A stretch of 51,149 nt of DNA from Candidatus Poseidonia sp. (lineage in GTDB: Archaea > Thermoplasmatota > Poseidoniia > Poseidoniales > Poseidoniaceae). The stretch covers positions 1-51,149 of the forward strand of contig JAURDA010000008.1 of NCBI GenBank assembly GCA_030828165.1, read 5' to 3'. A model generated the notes under the pieces. That model was not told where the DNA came from and did not search any database. It worked only from the letters and a program-made list of their open reading frames with translations. Shown here piece by piece: positions 27,084 through 36,003 of this stretch. How positions within the stretch are numbered: the first letter of the stretch is position 1; each line of letters opens with the position of its first letter. Both the position numbers and the translations under genes were made by a program.

Positions 27084-27908
27084 ATGGCGAGTGCAGATGA
27101 ATTACGAGAACTTGCTCGACGTTGTCGCGTCCACATCGTGAACATGGTGCATCGGGCACAAGCCGGCCATCCCGGGGGCTCCCTATCTGAAATCGATTTG
27201 CTCGTTGCCCTCTACAAAACGACCCTCCGCGTTCGCCCATCGGAACCCCGTTGGGAAGACCGAGACCGCTTCATCCTCTCGAAAGGGCATGCTTCCCCGG
27301 GCATGTACGCCATTCTCGCCGAAATGGGATTCATATCCGAAGAAGACTTGTCGTCCTATCGAGTCCTCGGCGGCGTTTGTCAAGGTCACGTCGACATGAA
27401 ATGGTGTCCCGGTGTCGATTTTTCAGCAGGATCGCTCGGCATGGGACTGTCCTTTGGATTGGGTTCCGCCATCGCTGGACGTCTTGAACAAAGTGAACGC
27501 CAAGTCTATGTTATGCTCGGTGACGGAGAAATCCAAGAGGGCAGCGTTTGGGAAGCGGCCATGGCGGCAGCACACCACGAACTCGGAAACCTCAATGTCA
27601 TTTTGGACCGGAACCGAATCCAAAACGACGACTTTTGTGAAGCCCAAATGCGCATGTTTGACATTCCAGCAAAATGGAAGGCGTTTGGTTGGAACGTGAA
27701 GGAAATTGACGGCCACAACATGGAGGAGATCATGGATGGAATGCAGTTCCTCTCCTCAACGAACGACGGCCCTTCGATTTTGATTGCCCACACCGTGAAA
27801 GGTCATGGGGTTTCGTTCATGGCGGACAACCCCGCCTTCCACGGTGCAGCGCCGAACGACGAGCAATACGCATTGGCCATGCAAGAACTTGGCGAGGTGA
27901 GTGCATGA
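27084..27908 (+). CDS. Transketolase, N-terminal (thiamine-binding) subunit
   Basis: A 274-residue N-terminal half of a split transketolase. The thiamine diphosphate motif begins GDGEIQEG and ends near DRNRIQND. HIVNMVHRAQAGHPGGSLS and ILSKGHASPGMYA are substrate and cofactor contacts. Archaea often carry transketolase as two genes; here the next gene overlaps by four bases (ATGA). Transaldolase follows, so this is a non-oxidative pentose phosphate cassette supplying ribose and erythrose phosphates. Confidence 0.95.
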   Translation: MASADELRELARRCRVHIVNMVHRAQAGHPGGSLSEIDLLVALYKTTLRVRPSEPRWEDRDRFILSKGHASPGMYAILAEMGFISEEDLSSYRVLGGVCQGHVDMKWCPGVDFSAGSLGMGLSFGLGSAIAGRLEQSERQVYVMLGDGEIQEGSVWEAAMAAAHHELGNLNVILDRNRIQNDDFCEAQMRMFDIPAKWKAFGWNVKEIDGHNMEEIMDGMQFLSSTNDGPSILIAHTVKGHGVSFMADNPAFHGAAPNDEQYALAMQELGEVSA

Positions 27909-28840
27909 CCAAGATGGCAGCGACCCGAGACGGGTACGGCGATGCTCTCCTCGAACTGGCCAACAACCCGAAAGTCGTCGTTCTCGAAGCCGACCTTGGA
28001 AAATCCACGAAATCACTCCACTTTCGAAAGGCCCACCCGGAAAGGACCGTTTCCTGCGGTATCGGCGAGCAAAACATGTTGCTGGTTGGTGCAGGCCTTG
28101 CAGCCTCGGGATACATTCCCTTTGCAAGCACCTTCGCGATTTTTACCGAACGTGCCTTTGAACAAATGAGAAATGGTGTTGCACGACCAAATCTTGCCGT
28201 CCACGTTTGTGGAAGCCACGGCGGTACGCATACGGGCACGGACGGGTCTTCGGCGCAATCTATCGAAGATCTAGCGATTTTCCGGACCCTTCCAAACGTC
28301 ATCGTCATGCATCCAAGCGACGTCGTTTCGACCAAGGAACTCACGATTCAACTCGCTGGCGAATCTTCACCTTCGTACATGAGAACAGCTCGTAACAAAA
28401 CCCCCGTTCTCTACGAGGGACGCGAAAACGAAATCAAAATCGGGAAGGGAATCGTGCTCAAAGAAGGAAGCGATGTAGCCATCGTCGCTTGCGGTGTGAT
28501 GGTCTCGGAAGCCCTCAAGGCCGCTGAAGCCCTCGAAGGGGAAGGCATCCAAGCCAGCGTGGTCGACATGCACACCCTCAAGCCACTGGACGGCCAGTTG
28601 ATTGACAATCTTGTCTCAACGTGCGGTGCCTTGGTGACGGCCGAAGACCACAGCGTCATCGGGGGCTTAGGCGGGGCCGTAGCGGAACATCTCACCGCTA
28701 ACACCTACGCACCGCTTGAGCGCGTTGGCGTCAAAGACCGATTCGGAGAGTCGGGACAATCCGATGAAATGCTGGAAGTCATGGAAATTTCGGCACCATA
28801 CATCGCCGAGGCAGCCAAGCGAGCCATCACACGCAAGTGA
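27905..28840 (+). CDS. Transketolase, C-terminal subunit
   Basis: A 311-residue C-terminal half with the pyrimidine-binding domain ([16 protein letters not shown], whose Glu activates the cofactor) and a C-terminal transketolase domain ([10 protein letters not shown]-like [13 protein letters not shown]). It assembles with the preceding subunit to form the active enzyme. The two genes are coupled by a four-base overlap. The transaldolase ATG lies 59 bases after its stop. Length is normal for the split form. Confidence 0.95.
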   Translation: MTKMAATRDGYGDALLELANNPKVVVLEADLGKSTKSLHFRKAHPERTVSCGIGEQNMLLVGAGLAASGYIPFASTFAIFTERAFEQMRNGVARPNLAVHVCGSHGGTHTGTDGSSAQSIEDLAIFRTLPNVIVMHPSDVVSTKELTIQLAGESSPSYMRTARNKTPVLYEGRENEIKIGKGIVLKEGSDVAIVACGVMVSEALKAAEALEGEGIQASVVDMHTLKPLDGQLIDNLVSTCGALVTAEDHSVIGGLGGAVAEHLTANTYAPLERVGVKDRFGESGQSDEMLEVMEISAPYIAEAAKRAITRK

Positions 28841-28899
28841 AAATCGGTGGTTCAGATCGCAGGGGAGAGTTCATAGAATCCCTTGTAGGAACGAGGACC

Positions 28900-29559
28900 A
28901 TGGAGTTCTTCCTTGATACTGCAGACGTGGATGAAATTCGAGAAATCGCCGCATGGGGAATCCTCGACGGCGTGACAACCAACCCCTCGCTGATCAAAAA
29001 ATCGGGGCGCGATTTCAAAGAAGTCGTCCGAGAAATCGCCGGCATTTGCTCAGGCCCGATTTCCGCTGAAGTAACGGCCATGGATACGGCCGGAATGGTG
29101 GAACAAGGTCGTGCACTCAAAGCTGACCTGCCGGAAAACGTAATTATCAAGATCCCGTGCACGCCAGAAGGCTTGGCAGCCACGAAAATTCTCACCGAAG
29201 AGGGCATTGACACCAACGTCACGCTCATCTTTTCCGCCTCCCAAGCCCTCATGGCTGCGAAGGCAGGCGCCACCTATGTCTCCCCGTTCATCGGACGCAT
29301 CGACGACACCGGACACGACGGCATGGAACTCATTGCCGAAATCATGAACACGTGGGCAAATTACAACTTAGACACCAAGGTGCTCGCAGCATCTATACGA
29401 CACCCCACGCATGTCTTGCAGTGCATCCAACTCGGCGCTCACACGGCAACCATGCCTGCAAAGACCTTCCGTCAACTCATGAGCCACCCCCTCACCGACA
29501 AGGGCCTTGAGGGCTTTATGCGAGACTGGGCCGAAGTTGAAAAAGCCGGAAACGCTTGA
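28900..29559 (+). CDS. tal: Transaldolase (TalC/fructose-6-phosphate aldolase-like)
   Basis: A 219-residue short-type transaldolase. [16 protein letters not shown] begins the protein and [10 protein letters not shown] follows. The Schiff-base lysine is in [24 protein letters not shown] and the C-terminal [17 protein letters not shown] are family motifs. The frame opens at GTG 28837, but ATG 28900 fits family length and has ACGAGGACC just ahead. It transfers dihydroxyacetone units in the pentose phosphate cassette with the split transketolase. Fructose-6-phosphate aldolase activity cannot be ruled out. Confidence 0.93.
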   Translation: MEFFLDTADVDEIREIAAWGILDGVTTNPSLIKKSGRDFKEVVREIAGICSGPISAEVTAMDTAGMVEQGRALKADLPENVIIKIPCTPEGLAATKILTEEGIDTNVTLIFSASQALMAAKAGATYVSPFIGRIDDTGHDGMELIAEIMNTWANYNLDTKVLAASIRHPTHVLQCIQLGAHTATMPAKTFRQLMSHPLTDKGLEGFMRDWAEVEKAGNA

Positions 29560-29584
29560 AATCAAGCTTGACGGGTCGAAAAGC

Positions 29585-29604
29585 AGGTGGAGAGGCTTCC
29601 ACCT
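29585..29604 (+). terminator. Hairpin after the transketolase-transaldolase operon
   Basis: AGGTGGA and TCCACCT form a 7-base stem with a 6-base loop, 25 bases past the transaldolase stop. The bases after it (ACGGTTTGTG) are only weakly T-rich. It is a plausible terminator between the two convergent genes. The rest of this 139-base gap shows no gene. Confidence 0.4.
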
Positions 29605-29698
29605 ACGGTTTGTGTCCGCTAACGGCTAGAATCATCTCTCATGCTGGCGGAGCAAGCGGGTTGAATTCCCGGGGCTGACGAGGAAGCAACCGTTGAAA

Positions 29699-30724
29699 TC
29701 AACGGGAAGCGAGAGTGAGGTTCTTCCACATCTCTTCGGGAACTTCCATGGCGAGGCGAAGACCGCCCATGGCGCCCAAGCGAACAGGATCGTCGACAAC
29801 GTGAACGTTGACGTCGCCCATGTCCGAGAGACGGCGCTCGATGAGGGCACCGAGGCCCTTGATGGAAGAACCGCCACCAGCGAGAACCATGTTCTTGCGG
29901 AACTCATCGTGGTATTCGGGGTTGGAACCAGCAATGAGTTTCTTGACGTTCTCCACAATGGGGTCGACGATGGATTCACATGCACGCTGCATGCAGTCCG
30001 TGATGTCGAGCGTCATGGCCTTTCCTTCTATGGAAAAGTCCACGAGAACAGGTCCATCGGGAGTTGCCGTCGATACGAACGAGTAGGCTTCCTTCCAGCG
30101 TCGAGCCATGTCCTTGGTGATTTGTGCGCCGTTGTACTTGGATTGGATTTCTTTGATGAGTTGGTTGTCGACGTAGTCACCGGCGTGACCGGTGTGCATT
30201 TGGTCACCGGGTCCTGGGATGGTACCGTAGACGCGGCAAAGGTCAGTCGTTCCTGCACCGATGTCAATGACCAGCGTATGGTTGATCATGTCGAGAGCGT
30301 AAGCGACGGCAAACGGTTCGGAGATGATCATAGCGGAGTTCACAGAGCCCGCTGCTGCATCAAAGATGGCGGTTTTGTCAACGTGGCTTGCTTCGGCAGG
30401 CGCACCGATAACAGCGACCACGCGGTCGTAGTCTTCAGGATCGGATAGACCGATGAGATGGGTGATGAAGTGAGCAATGAATTCACGGTCTTCTGGCGTG
30501 TCCTTGATGACACCGAGCTCCAAGGGCCGGAAAAGGTTGAGAGCAAGTCGGTTTTTGAGCGCCTCGTTCCCAAAGAGAACATCGCGCTTCAAAAAGTTCC
30601 GTGCGATGGGGTCCTTGGGCGTTCCAATCACGGTCAATTCTTCCACTTCGTGGCTGTCAGAAGAAACCATCACTGAACGGAAGGTTCCCAAGTCAATTCC
30701 GATATACAACACATCTTTCGCCAT
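29699..30724 (-). CDS. MamK/MreB-like actin-family ATPase
   Basis: A 341-residue actin-fold protein. The phosphate motifs are GIDLGTFRS (residues 9-17) and VIDIGAGTTDL; the adenosine motif is LAGGGSSIKGL. Segments such as GTPKDPIAR, GTIPGPGDQ, GDYVDNQL and EPFAVAYALD resemble the magnetosome actin MamK as I recall it, more than rod-shape MreB. No other magnetosome gene is present, so a cytoskeletal or positioning filament is the reasonable inference. ATG 30724 follows GGTGAGCCT. A TATA-like element lies 30 bases upstream. It is likely a single-gene transcript with the zinc-ribbon gene upstream on the same strand. Confidence 0.83.
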   Translation of the reverse strand: MAKDVLYIGIDLGTFRSVMVSSDSHEVEELTVIGTPKDPIARNFLKRDVLFGNEALKNRLALNLFRPLELGVIKDTPEDREFIAHFITHLIGLSDPEDYDRVVAVIGAPAEASHVDKTAIFDAAAGSVNSAMIISEPFAVAYALDMINHTLVIDIGAGTTDLCRVYGTIPGPGDQMHTGHAGDYVDNQLIKEIQSKYNGAQITKDMARRWKEAYSFVSTATPDGPVLVDFSIEGKAMTLDITDCMQRACESIVDPIVENVKKLIAGSNPEYHDEFRKNMVLAGGGSSIKGLGALIERRLSDMGDVNVHVVDDPVRLGAMGGLRLAMEVPEEMWKNLTLASR

Positions 30725-30754
30725 AGGCTCACCGTCGTTTGGGACATCACTTGA

Positions 30755-30763
30755 GTTTATGAA
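30755..30763 (-). promoter_or_regulatory. Candidate TATA box for the actin-like gene
   Basis: TTCATAAAC on the minus strand is about 35 bases before ATG 30724 and predicts a leader of about 9 nt. It lies within the 128-base gap before the zinc-ribbon gene; no other feature is seen there. Confidence 0.4.
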
Positions 30764-30852
30764 GAGTCCCCAAACGAAATACGGCCGATGAACTCAGAAG
30801 CATGAGACCGATGGCCATCCGCCTCCCTATAGAACGCTTTACGACGCTGGAA

Positions 30853-31869
30853 TCAGCACCACGAATCGCAGGGATGACAGTACCATGCAGCGTGTTCGGG
30901 ATACAACTCAGCCATACCACCGCATGAGGTGCATTCTTTGAGGGTGTTTTCACCACAAAGTTGCATGACCACCTGAATGTGATAGGCATCATCGATGTTC
31001 AATTGTTGCCGCATGGCCCAGAGGAGTTGATCCTCACTTGGTGAAATAATGCCGTCTTCGAGAACCATCTCAACGACGGTCCTGTAATCCTGTATGGTCG
31101 AGAAATCACGGTGATCCAACACGACGCCACCCTTTTCTGCAACGATATCGGTCCCACCAGGGTCATCGACGAAGATGACAAACGACGACGCATTGAGGTT
31201 CTCATCACGCAACTCGAAGGAGATTCGTACCCCTTCCAAGGTTGCATAAACCAGTTTGGACGACCGGTTGATGACGTTCGTGATGGACCTAGCGGTCGTC
31301 TCGGCGTTTGGTCCACGCTTCCAACCGGTAGGGCTGCGCTCGTTGTAGGCGTAAAACTCCGTACCCAGCCCGGGGTACTCCAACCGGATTTCTTCGCCAC
31401 CGTCAAAACCGTTTGAAACAATGGTGATGGCAGCGACTTCCGTGGAAACGATGTTGTCGTCGTCGTCAAAACTGATCATAAGCGGTTTGCGTTCTTCTGC
31501 AGCAGCGTTGTAATGGCCCTGCATACCGCTCATCCACTTCTCCTCCAACCGCTTGAGCGATTGTTCCTGTTCGCCGGAGAGGTTCTTGTTCACACCGAGA
31601 ACATTCGCCAATTCTCCCGAGGCCATCTCTTGTTTGAATTGTTCAATGAGCTCGGCATCCCGTTGATGGGTTGGTGGCGCAGGCCGCTTCTTCTGTTCAA
31701 CATGATTGGGATCGGCCCACTCGTGTCCGCACGAGCCGCATTGAAGGTATCCCGCCATCGTCGAATCTTGTGAACTTCCACCGCAACGAGGACAATCCCC
31801 GCCTTCGGTATAACCGAGGTTGTCTTTGGCCTCTTCACGACCTTTGCGCATACCGCCAAATCCCGCCAT
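30853..31869 (-). CDS. Unidentified protein with zinc ribbons at both ends
   Basis: The 338 residues have an N-terminal zinc ribbon (CPRCGG and CGSCGHEW, about 26-50), a charged linker, a beta-rich middle (about 125-270) and a small helical part with EDGIISPSEDQLLWAMRQQLNI that resembles TerB-like or EF-hand-like helices. The end is a second ribbon (CTSCGG and CHPC). I recognise no family for the whole protein. It lies upstream of the actin-like gene on the same strand and 37 bases after the DUF35-like gene. Two zinc ribbons around a beta core suggest a scaffold or nucleic-acid contact, but this is only inference. Confidence 0.7.
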   Translation of the reverse strand: MAGFGGMRKGREEAKDNLGYTEGGDCPRCGGSSQDSTMAGYLQCGSCGHEWADPNHVEQKKRPAPPTHQRDAELIEQFKQEMASGELANVLGVNKNLSGEQEQSLKRLEEKWMSGMQGHYNAAAEERKPLMISFDDDDNIVSTEVAAITIVSNGFDGGEEIRLEYPGLGTEFYAYNERSPTGWKRGPNAETTARSITNVINRSSKLVYATLEGVRISFELRDENLNASSFVIFVDDPGGTDIVAEKGGVVLDHRDFSTIQDYRTVVEMVLEDGIISPSEDQLLWAMRQQLNIDDAYHIQVVMQLCGENTLKECTSCGGMAELYPEHAAWYCHPCDSWC

Positions 31870-31906
31870 GCTTTTGCGGTAGACTTTGCGTTGTATGAAT
31901 CCTTTG

Positions 31907-32737
31907 TCAGGCCGGCATGGCTCGGGCCTTCAAGCCGTAGCGGATGAATCCCTCTTGAGCGTAAATCCGTCGAACGACCAATTCCATGGGAGCATCCATG
32001 GAGTGTTCAGGTTCTTCATCGTCAACGACCAAAAACACCCCGTTTGGTCCATCGACGAGTTCGAGCAAGACGGTGCTGACACCGCCAAGCAACGGCGCTC
32101 GTAGCGAAAATTCAGATGGTGCACCTGCGGCAGAAAGCGTGGTCCACGAGAGAACACGTCCACTGGGCGTTAAGCGGTGAACGCCGTTTTCCTTCTGACT
32201 CGTGTTGGCTGAATATCGTGGAGGCCAAACGGCTCCGTTGCGCCCCATTTGTCCCGAAAGCGATAGCCTCGGGCTGGCGGCTTCAACATATTGGGCTTGG
32301 GATACGTAAGCGCCCTGACTGACATGGAGCACGTTCAACTCCATCTCCCAAGCAGCAACGATGGCTTCGTGGAACGCTTGGTCCACCTCAACGGCGACAT
32401 CCATGACGGAAATCTCAACCTCCGCACCCGGCCGTGCAAGAACGAGAATGGCTTCTTCGCTCAACAACAAATCCCAATCCGGTTCGCTCTCGGATTCTTT
32501 GTCCCAAACTTGAATGTTGCAAGCCGTGGATAGGGCATCTGCATCAATCCCTTCGGGCACGGCCACCGAGGCAACGTTCTCGTGTTGAAGTCGATGAAGA
32601 ACCGCAGCAATCGAGAGGGTGGTGGCGTCGCTATCAGCACCAAAGACGCGTTCATCGCCAAGGACAAAGGGAGATTGAACCACCGTAAAATCCGGACAAT
32701 GGTCCACGAGATAGCCCATCCAAACCTCTGCGGTCAT
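31907..32737 (-). CDS. DUF35-like OB-fold protein with degenerate zinc ribbon, thiolase partner
   Basis: A 276-residue protein whose last 90 residues fit the DUF35 OB fold: SGRVLSWTTLSAAG, then LLELVDGPNGVFLVVDD, ending RIYAQEGFIRYGLKARA. In archaea DUF35 proteins bridge thiolase and HMG-CoA synthase in the mevalonate pathway. The preceding ribbon region (GQMGRNGAVWPPRY) keeps its framework but has none of the usual cysteines. The N-terminal 160 residues are not recognised; they could be a degenerate thiolase-fold remnant. ATG 32737 overlaps the thiolase stop by four bases (ATGA), so the two are coupled. Confidence 0.72.
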   Translation of the reverse strand: MTAEVWMGYLVDHCPDFTVVQSPFVLGDERVFGADSDATTLSIAAVLHRLQHENVASVAVPEGIDADALSTACNIQVWDKESESEPDWDLLLSEEAILVLARPGAEVEISVMDVAVEVDQAFHEAIVAAWEMELNVLHVSQGAYVSQAQYVEAASPRLSLSGQMGRNGAVWPPRYSANTSQKENGVHRLTPSGRVLSWTTLSAAGAPSEFSLRAPLLGGVSTVLLELVDGPNGVFLVVDDEEPEHSMDAPMELVVRRIYAQEGFIRYGLKARAMPA

Positions 32738-33906
32738 GTCCGATCCCTCCCGAACACATGGACGGCACACGTGGCACCCGAGCCCCCAACGTTGTGGGTC
32801 AATCCGACTTCAGCACCTTTCACCTGTCGTTGAGATTCCACTTGGCCTCGCAGTTGTTTGAAAACCTCAACCACTTGGCCGGTTCCGGTTGCTCCGAGTG
32901 GATGGCCTTTGGACTTGAGCCCCCCGCTGGCGTTCACCGCCACGCTTCCTTGATTGATGATGCCTTGGCCTTCGCGAGCGAAGCGCCCTCCTTCTCCTCG
33001 TTGAGCGAATCCGAGGTCTTCGGTTGCGAGAACTTCAGCGATGGTAAAGCAGTCATGAACTTCGGCAAGATCAATGTCTCGGGGTGTCAAGTTCGCCATT
33101 TCGTAGGCTTTTCGTCCTGCCGTTTGGGTGGCTTTGAGTTGGGTGATGGATGGACGGTCGTGAAGAGCCAGATGGTCGGAGGCAGCACCGGACCCCCGAA
33201 CCCAAACGGGTGTGTCCGTCATCCGCTTTGCGACATGGTCTGCAGCCAAGACAACGCATGAGGCTCCGTCCGATGTTGGACAACAATCGTAGAGCGTGAG
33301 CGGGTCAGCAACCATGAAGCCAGAAGCCGCTTTTTCAAACGCCACCTCCTTTTGGATGTGGGCGAGTGGGTTGAGCGAACCGTGAAGATGGTTTTTGACG
33401 CTCACATGGACCAAATCGTCGTGGGTTGCGTCAAATTCATGGAAATAACGACGGGCCATGAGGGCATATGTACCCGGAAACGTGAGCCCAGCAAGTCGCT
33501 CCCATTCCGTGTCTCCGGAAACGCCCAGCCAATACCGCCTCCTCTCAGGAGTCAGATCATTCATTTTTTCGATACCACCGGCGACCACGACATCGGCCTG
33601 ACCGCTTTTGATCGCCATCCACGCATCCCGAAATGCAAAACCCGAAGACGCGCAGGCATTTTCGACTCTTCGAACGGGGAGACCCTCCATGTCAGAATGT
33701 TCTGTCAACAGGGCCGCAGTGTTGCCGAGTTGGGCACCGCCGAAAGCCAAACTGCCGATGTATGCCTCGTCGACCATCTTCGCATCGAAGTCGCCGTCAA
33801 CGCTGGCAAAGGCACTTCGTGCGGCTTCCGCCCACATCCCCTTCAGGCCCAAGTCGTGGTTACCGTACCGTGTTTGACCTGCGCCGACAACGGCAACATC
33901 CACCAT
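32734..33906 (-). CDS. Acetyl-CoA acetyltransferase (archaeal SCP-x-type thiolase)
   Basis: A 390-residue thiolase. The nucleophilic cysteine is in VENACASSGFAF. The HDCFT segment, GGLKSKGHPLGATG (catalytic His) and GGSGATCAVHVFG (second Cys) are intact. Archaeal members condense two acetyl-CoA to acetoacetyl-CoA, the start of the mevalonate route, in a channeling complex with HMG-CoA synthase and DUF35. The DUF35-like gene overlaps the stop; HMG-CoA synthase is not in the window. ATG 33906 (MVDVAVVGAGQTRYG) was preferred to an upstream in-frame start at 33930. A role in fatty-acid oxidation is the alternative. Confidence 0.9.
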   Translation of the reverse strand: MVDVAVVGAGQTRYGNHDLGLKGMWAEAARSAFASVDGDFDAKMVDEAYIGSLAFGGAQLGNTAALLTEHSDMEGLPVRRVENACASSGFAFRDAWMAIKSGQADVVVAGGIEKMNDLTPERRRYWLGVSGDTEWERLAGLTFPGTYALMARRYFHEFDATHDDLVHVSVKNHLHGSLNPLAHIQKEVAFEKAASGFMVADPLTLYDCCPTSDGASCVVLAADHVAKRMTDTPVWVRGSGAASDHLALHDRPSITQLKATQTAGRKAYEMANLTPRDIDLAEVHDCFTIAEVLATEDLGFAQRGEGGRFAREGQGIINQGSVAVNASGGLKSKGHPLGATGTGQVVEVFKQLRGQVESQRQVKGAEVGLTHNVGGSGATCAVHVFGRDRT

Positions 33907-34013
33907 GACCAACGCAACCATCGGCAGCATTTCATACCCACGGCGAAGAAGACCACGCTCATCATGTTCAACGGACTTCCAACCCGCAGGGTTCTTGAAC
34001 AGGCCTCGCCCGC

Positions 34014-34712
34014 ATGGACAACATGCTACGCCAATGCCGAAGCCATGGACACTTTTCAGGAACCAACTGTGCGGTTTGCAACGATGAAGGGAAATTCATC
34101 ATGAGCGACCGTGAAGCTAACTCGCTTGGTCGTATGCTGGCCTTGGTTCTGCGCCACGCCCCAGAGAAATTCAACGTTGACATGGACATCAACGGCTGGG
34201 TCAACACCCGTGAACTCTCGGAGGCTATCGGCAACCAACGCCGCCACTACCACTGGCTGCGTGGATGGCACTTCGAGGCAATTGCGAATGCCGATGAGAA
34301 AGGACGATACCAGGTTGAAAACGGCATGATTCGTGCAACCTACGGGCATTCCATTGAGTTGGACCTCGATTTGCCCACGGACGACATTCCCGAAGCCCTG
34401 TTCTATCCGTGTGAACCGGAGGAGGTTCCCACCATGCTCGAATACGGCATCACTTCGGGCGACCGAAAGAACGTCCATCTTTCCCGTTCAATCCAAAACG
34501 CCATGGAAGCCGGCCACGTTCGTATTGACCGCCCGGCTATTCTGGAAGTCGACACCGTTCGGGCTATCGCCGACGGCCACACCATTTATCGCGCTGGAAC
34601 GACGGTTTTCTTGACCGACGAAGTCCCCGGAGAGTACCTCTACCAAGTCGATGCTGAAGACCCACTCATCCTCGAGGTCATCGAGGAGTGGATTCGTGAA
34701 GAAGAAGAGTGA
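34014..34712 (+). CDS. kptA: RNA 2'-phosphotransferase (KptA/Tpt1)
   Basis: A 232-residue enzyme that removes a 2'-phosphate from RNA with NAD+. The N-terminus has the archaeal C-H-C-C element (CRSHGHFSGTNCAVC). The catalytic module has LGRMLALVLRHAP, then NRRHYHWLRG-like QRRHYHWLRGWH, then ITSGDRKNVHLSRS, and the end YRAGTTVFLTDEVPGEYL. It is divergent from the thiolase gene across 107 bases with no clear TATA box. It ends six bases from the convergent coiled-coil zinc gene. In archaea its RNA substrate is not settled. Confidence 0.92.
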   Translation: MDNMLRQCRSHGHFSGTNCAVCNDEGKFIMSDREANSLGRMLALVLRHAPEKFNVDMDINGWVNTRELSEAIGNQRRHYHWLRGWHFEAIANADEKGRYQVENGMIRATYGHSIELDLDLPTDDIPEALFYPCEPEEVPTMLEYGITSGDRKNVHLSRSIQNAMEAGHVRIDRPAILEVDTVRAIADGHTIYRAGTTVFLTDEVPGEYLYQVDAEDPLILEVIEEWIREEEE

Positions 34713-34718
34713 AGCCCC

Positions 34719-35054
34719 TTACTTTTCTGCACCGCAAGCGGGGCAGAACGCCAAATCGGGCTCCAAAACAGCCCTGCAGGTTCCGCAATGGGCATGACCG
34801 GACATGAGAGCCTCTACTTTTTTCGGAGCCGGCGCAGGTGTATTGACACCGTCTGCCTCCACAAGCCGAACGGGATCGAGACCATGACGTTGCAGTTCCT
34901 CGATTCGATTTTTGTAAATGATGGCTTCTTGAAGCGCGGATTCCAACTGCCAGCAACGTTCCTGTCGCTCTTTCCCGTCTGCAATGGTTCGTGCCTCTTC
35001 AAGGCAAACTTGCAAATGACGCATGAAAGCGTCTACGGTTGGCTCTTCGCTCAT
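34719..35054 (-). CDS. Small coiled-coil protein with C-terminal zinc ribbon
   Basis: The 111 residues form a helical N-terminal part (about 5-65) and a zinc ribbon at the end (CGTC and CPACG). No family is recognised. ATG 35054 (MSEEPTVDAF) is preferred to an extended frame from 35096. It is convergent with kptA (6-base gap) and divergent from the isopentenyl phosphate kinase, whose leader covers its start region. Confidence 0.7.
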   Translation of the reverse strand: MSEEPTVDAFMRHLQVCLEEARTIADGKERQERCWQLESALQEAIIYKNRIEELQRHGLDPVRLVEADGVNTPAPAPKKVEALMSGHAHCGTCRAVLEPDLAFCPACGAEK

Positions 35055-35139
35055 GCATCTCGCTGAACCACGATGCCTCATGAATCCTTGCTCCACAAAA
35101 AAACGGCATCCTCATCATGCCCGATTCCTTCGCAAGGTC

Positions 35140-35949
35140 ATGCGGGAACGCGTCGTCATCAAGTGGGGCGGTGGCCTCATCACCGACAAGGCAGCGTTGA
35201 AGACGGTCCGTACCGACGTTCTTGACAACCTTGCTGAACAACTCGAGGCGTGCTTGGACAATGAAATGGACGTGATCCTCGTTCACGGGGCAGGTTCGTT
35301 CGGCCATCTGAAAGCAAAACAATACCGCCTTGCGGAGGGGCGTGTCGATGCTCAGGGCATCGAAGGCGAACTGACCCAAGACGAAGCCGTCGAAGAAGTG
35401 CGCCAAGATATGCTCGACCTCAACGAGCACGTGATGAAGGCCCTCACCAAGCGAGACATCAGTGCCGTGACGCTTCCACCCCATCAATGGGCACGCAACA
35501 CGGGACCCAACTTTGACGGTGATCTCTCGTTGTTCGAGGGTGCCCCTCCGGGGATCGTTCTCGTGACGTACGGGGATGTTGTTGAGTGCGATGGCGACTC
35601 GGAGTTTGGTATTCTCTCCGGGGACGACCTGGTCGTTCGGCTCGCCATAGAATTACCACGAGTGAAACGCCTCGTCTTCGCAATGGGCGGAGTTGATGGC
35701 GTTTTGGCGGAGCCCCCTCAACCGGATAAGGAACAAAACCTCTTGAAAACCCTGAACAAAAAACAAGTCTTCGAAGGCGACCATGCTTCAGAAATCGACG
35801 TTACCGGCGGCATCGGGTTGAAGGTTGAACGAGGATTCCGCGTGCTCGATCACGGTGTGCAAGTCGTCTTGGTAAGCGGTGAGACCGAGGAGCGGGTTGC
35901 TGGTGCTTGTCTTGGACATCCGGTCCGAGGCACGACATTGGTAGCATGA
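35140..35949 (+). CDS. ipk: Isopentenyl phosphate kinase
   Basis: A 269-residue amino-acid-kinase-fold enzyme that phosphorylates isopentenyl phosphate to isopentenyl diphosphate in archaeal mevalonate variants. The N-terminal RVVIKWGGGLITDK and the VHGAGSFGHLKAKQY segment, whose His contacts the substrate phosphate, mark IPK. SGDDLVVRLA and GGVDGVL are nucleotide and metal contacts. ATG 35140 was chosen because the family begins there; the frame opens further upstream at 35023. The IDI-prenyl synthase fusion, which uses its product, follows after 54 bases. Confidence 0.92.
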   Translation: MRERVVIKWGGGLITDKAALKTVRTDVLDNLAEQLEACLDNEMDVILVHGAGSFGHLKAKQYRLAEGRVDAQGIEGELTQDEAVEEVRQDMLDLNEHVMKALTKRDISAVTLPPHQWARNTGPNFDGDLSLFEGAPPGIVLVTYGDVVECDGDSEFGILSGDDLVVRLAIELPRVKRLVFAMGGVDGVLAEPPQPDKEQNLLKTLNKKQVFEGDHASEIDVTGGIGLKVERGFRVLDHGVQVVLVSGETEERVAGACLGHPVRGTTLVA

Positions 35950-35965
35950 AATGAAGGAGAACTCT

Positions 35966-35975
35966 TCATTTATCC
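35966..35975 (+). promoter_or_regulatory. Candidate TATA box for the IDI-prenyl synthase gene
   Basis: TCATTTATCC is about 35 bases before ATG 36004 and predicts a leader of about 8 nt, suggesting its own promoter in addition to read-through from ipk. Confidence 0.35.
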
Positions 35976-36003
35976 TCCGCGACCACGTCCGGTCGGTGAA
36001 ACA

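Noticed and set aside
29560-29698. A possible tRNA T-arm (CGGG-TTGAATT-CCCG) between transaldolase and the actin-like gene
   Set aside because: The loop lacks the conserved C at position 56, and no acceptor stem, anticodon arm or D arm can be paired around it.
29699-31869. A magnetosome island around the MamK-like gene
   Set aside because: No other magnetosome-type gene (MamA, MamB, MamE or similar) is visible on either side.
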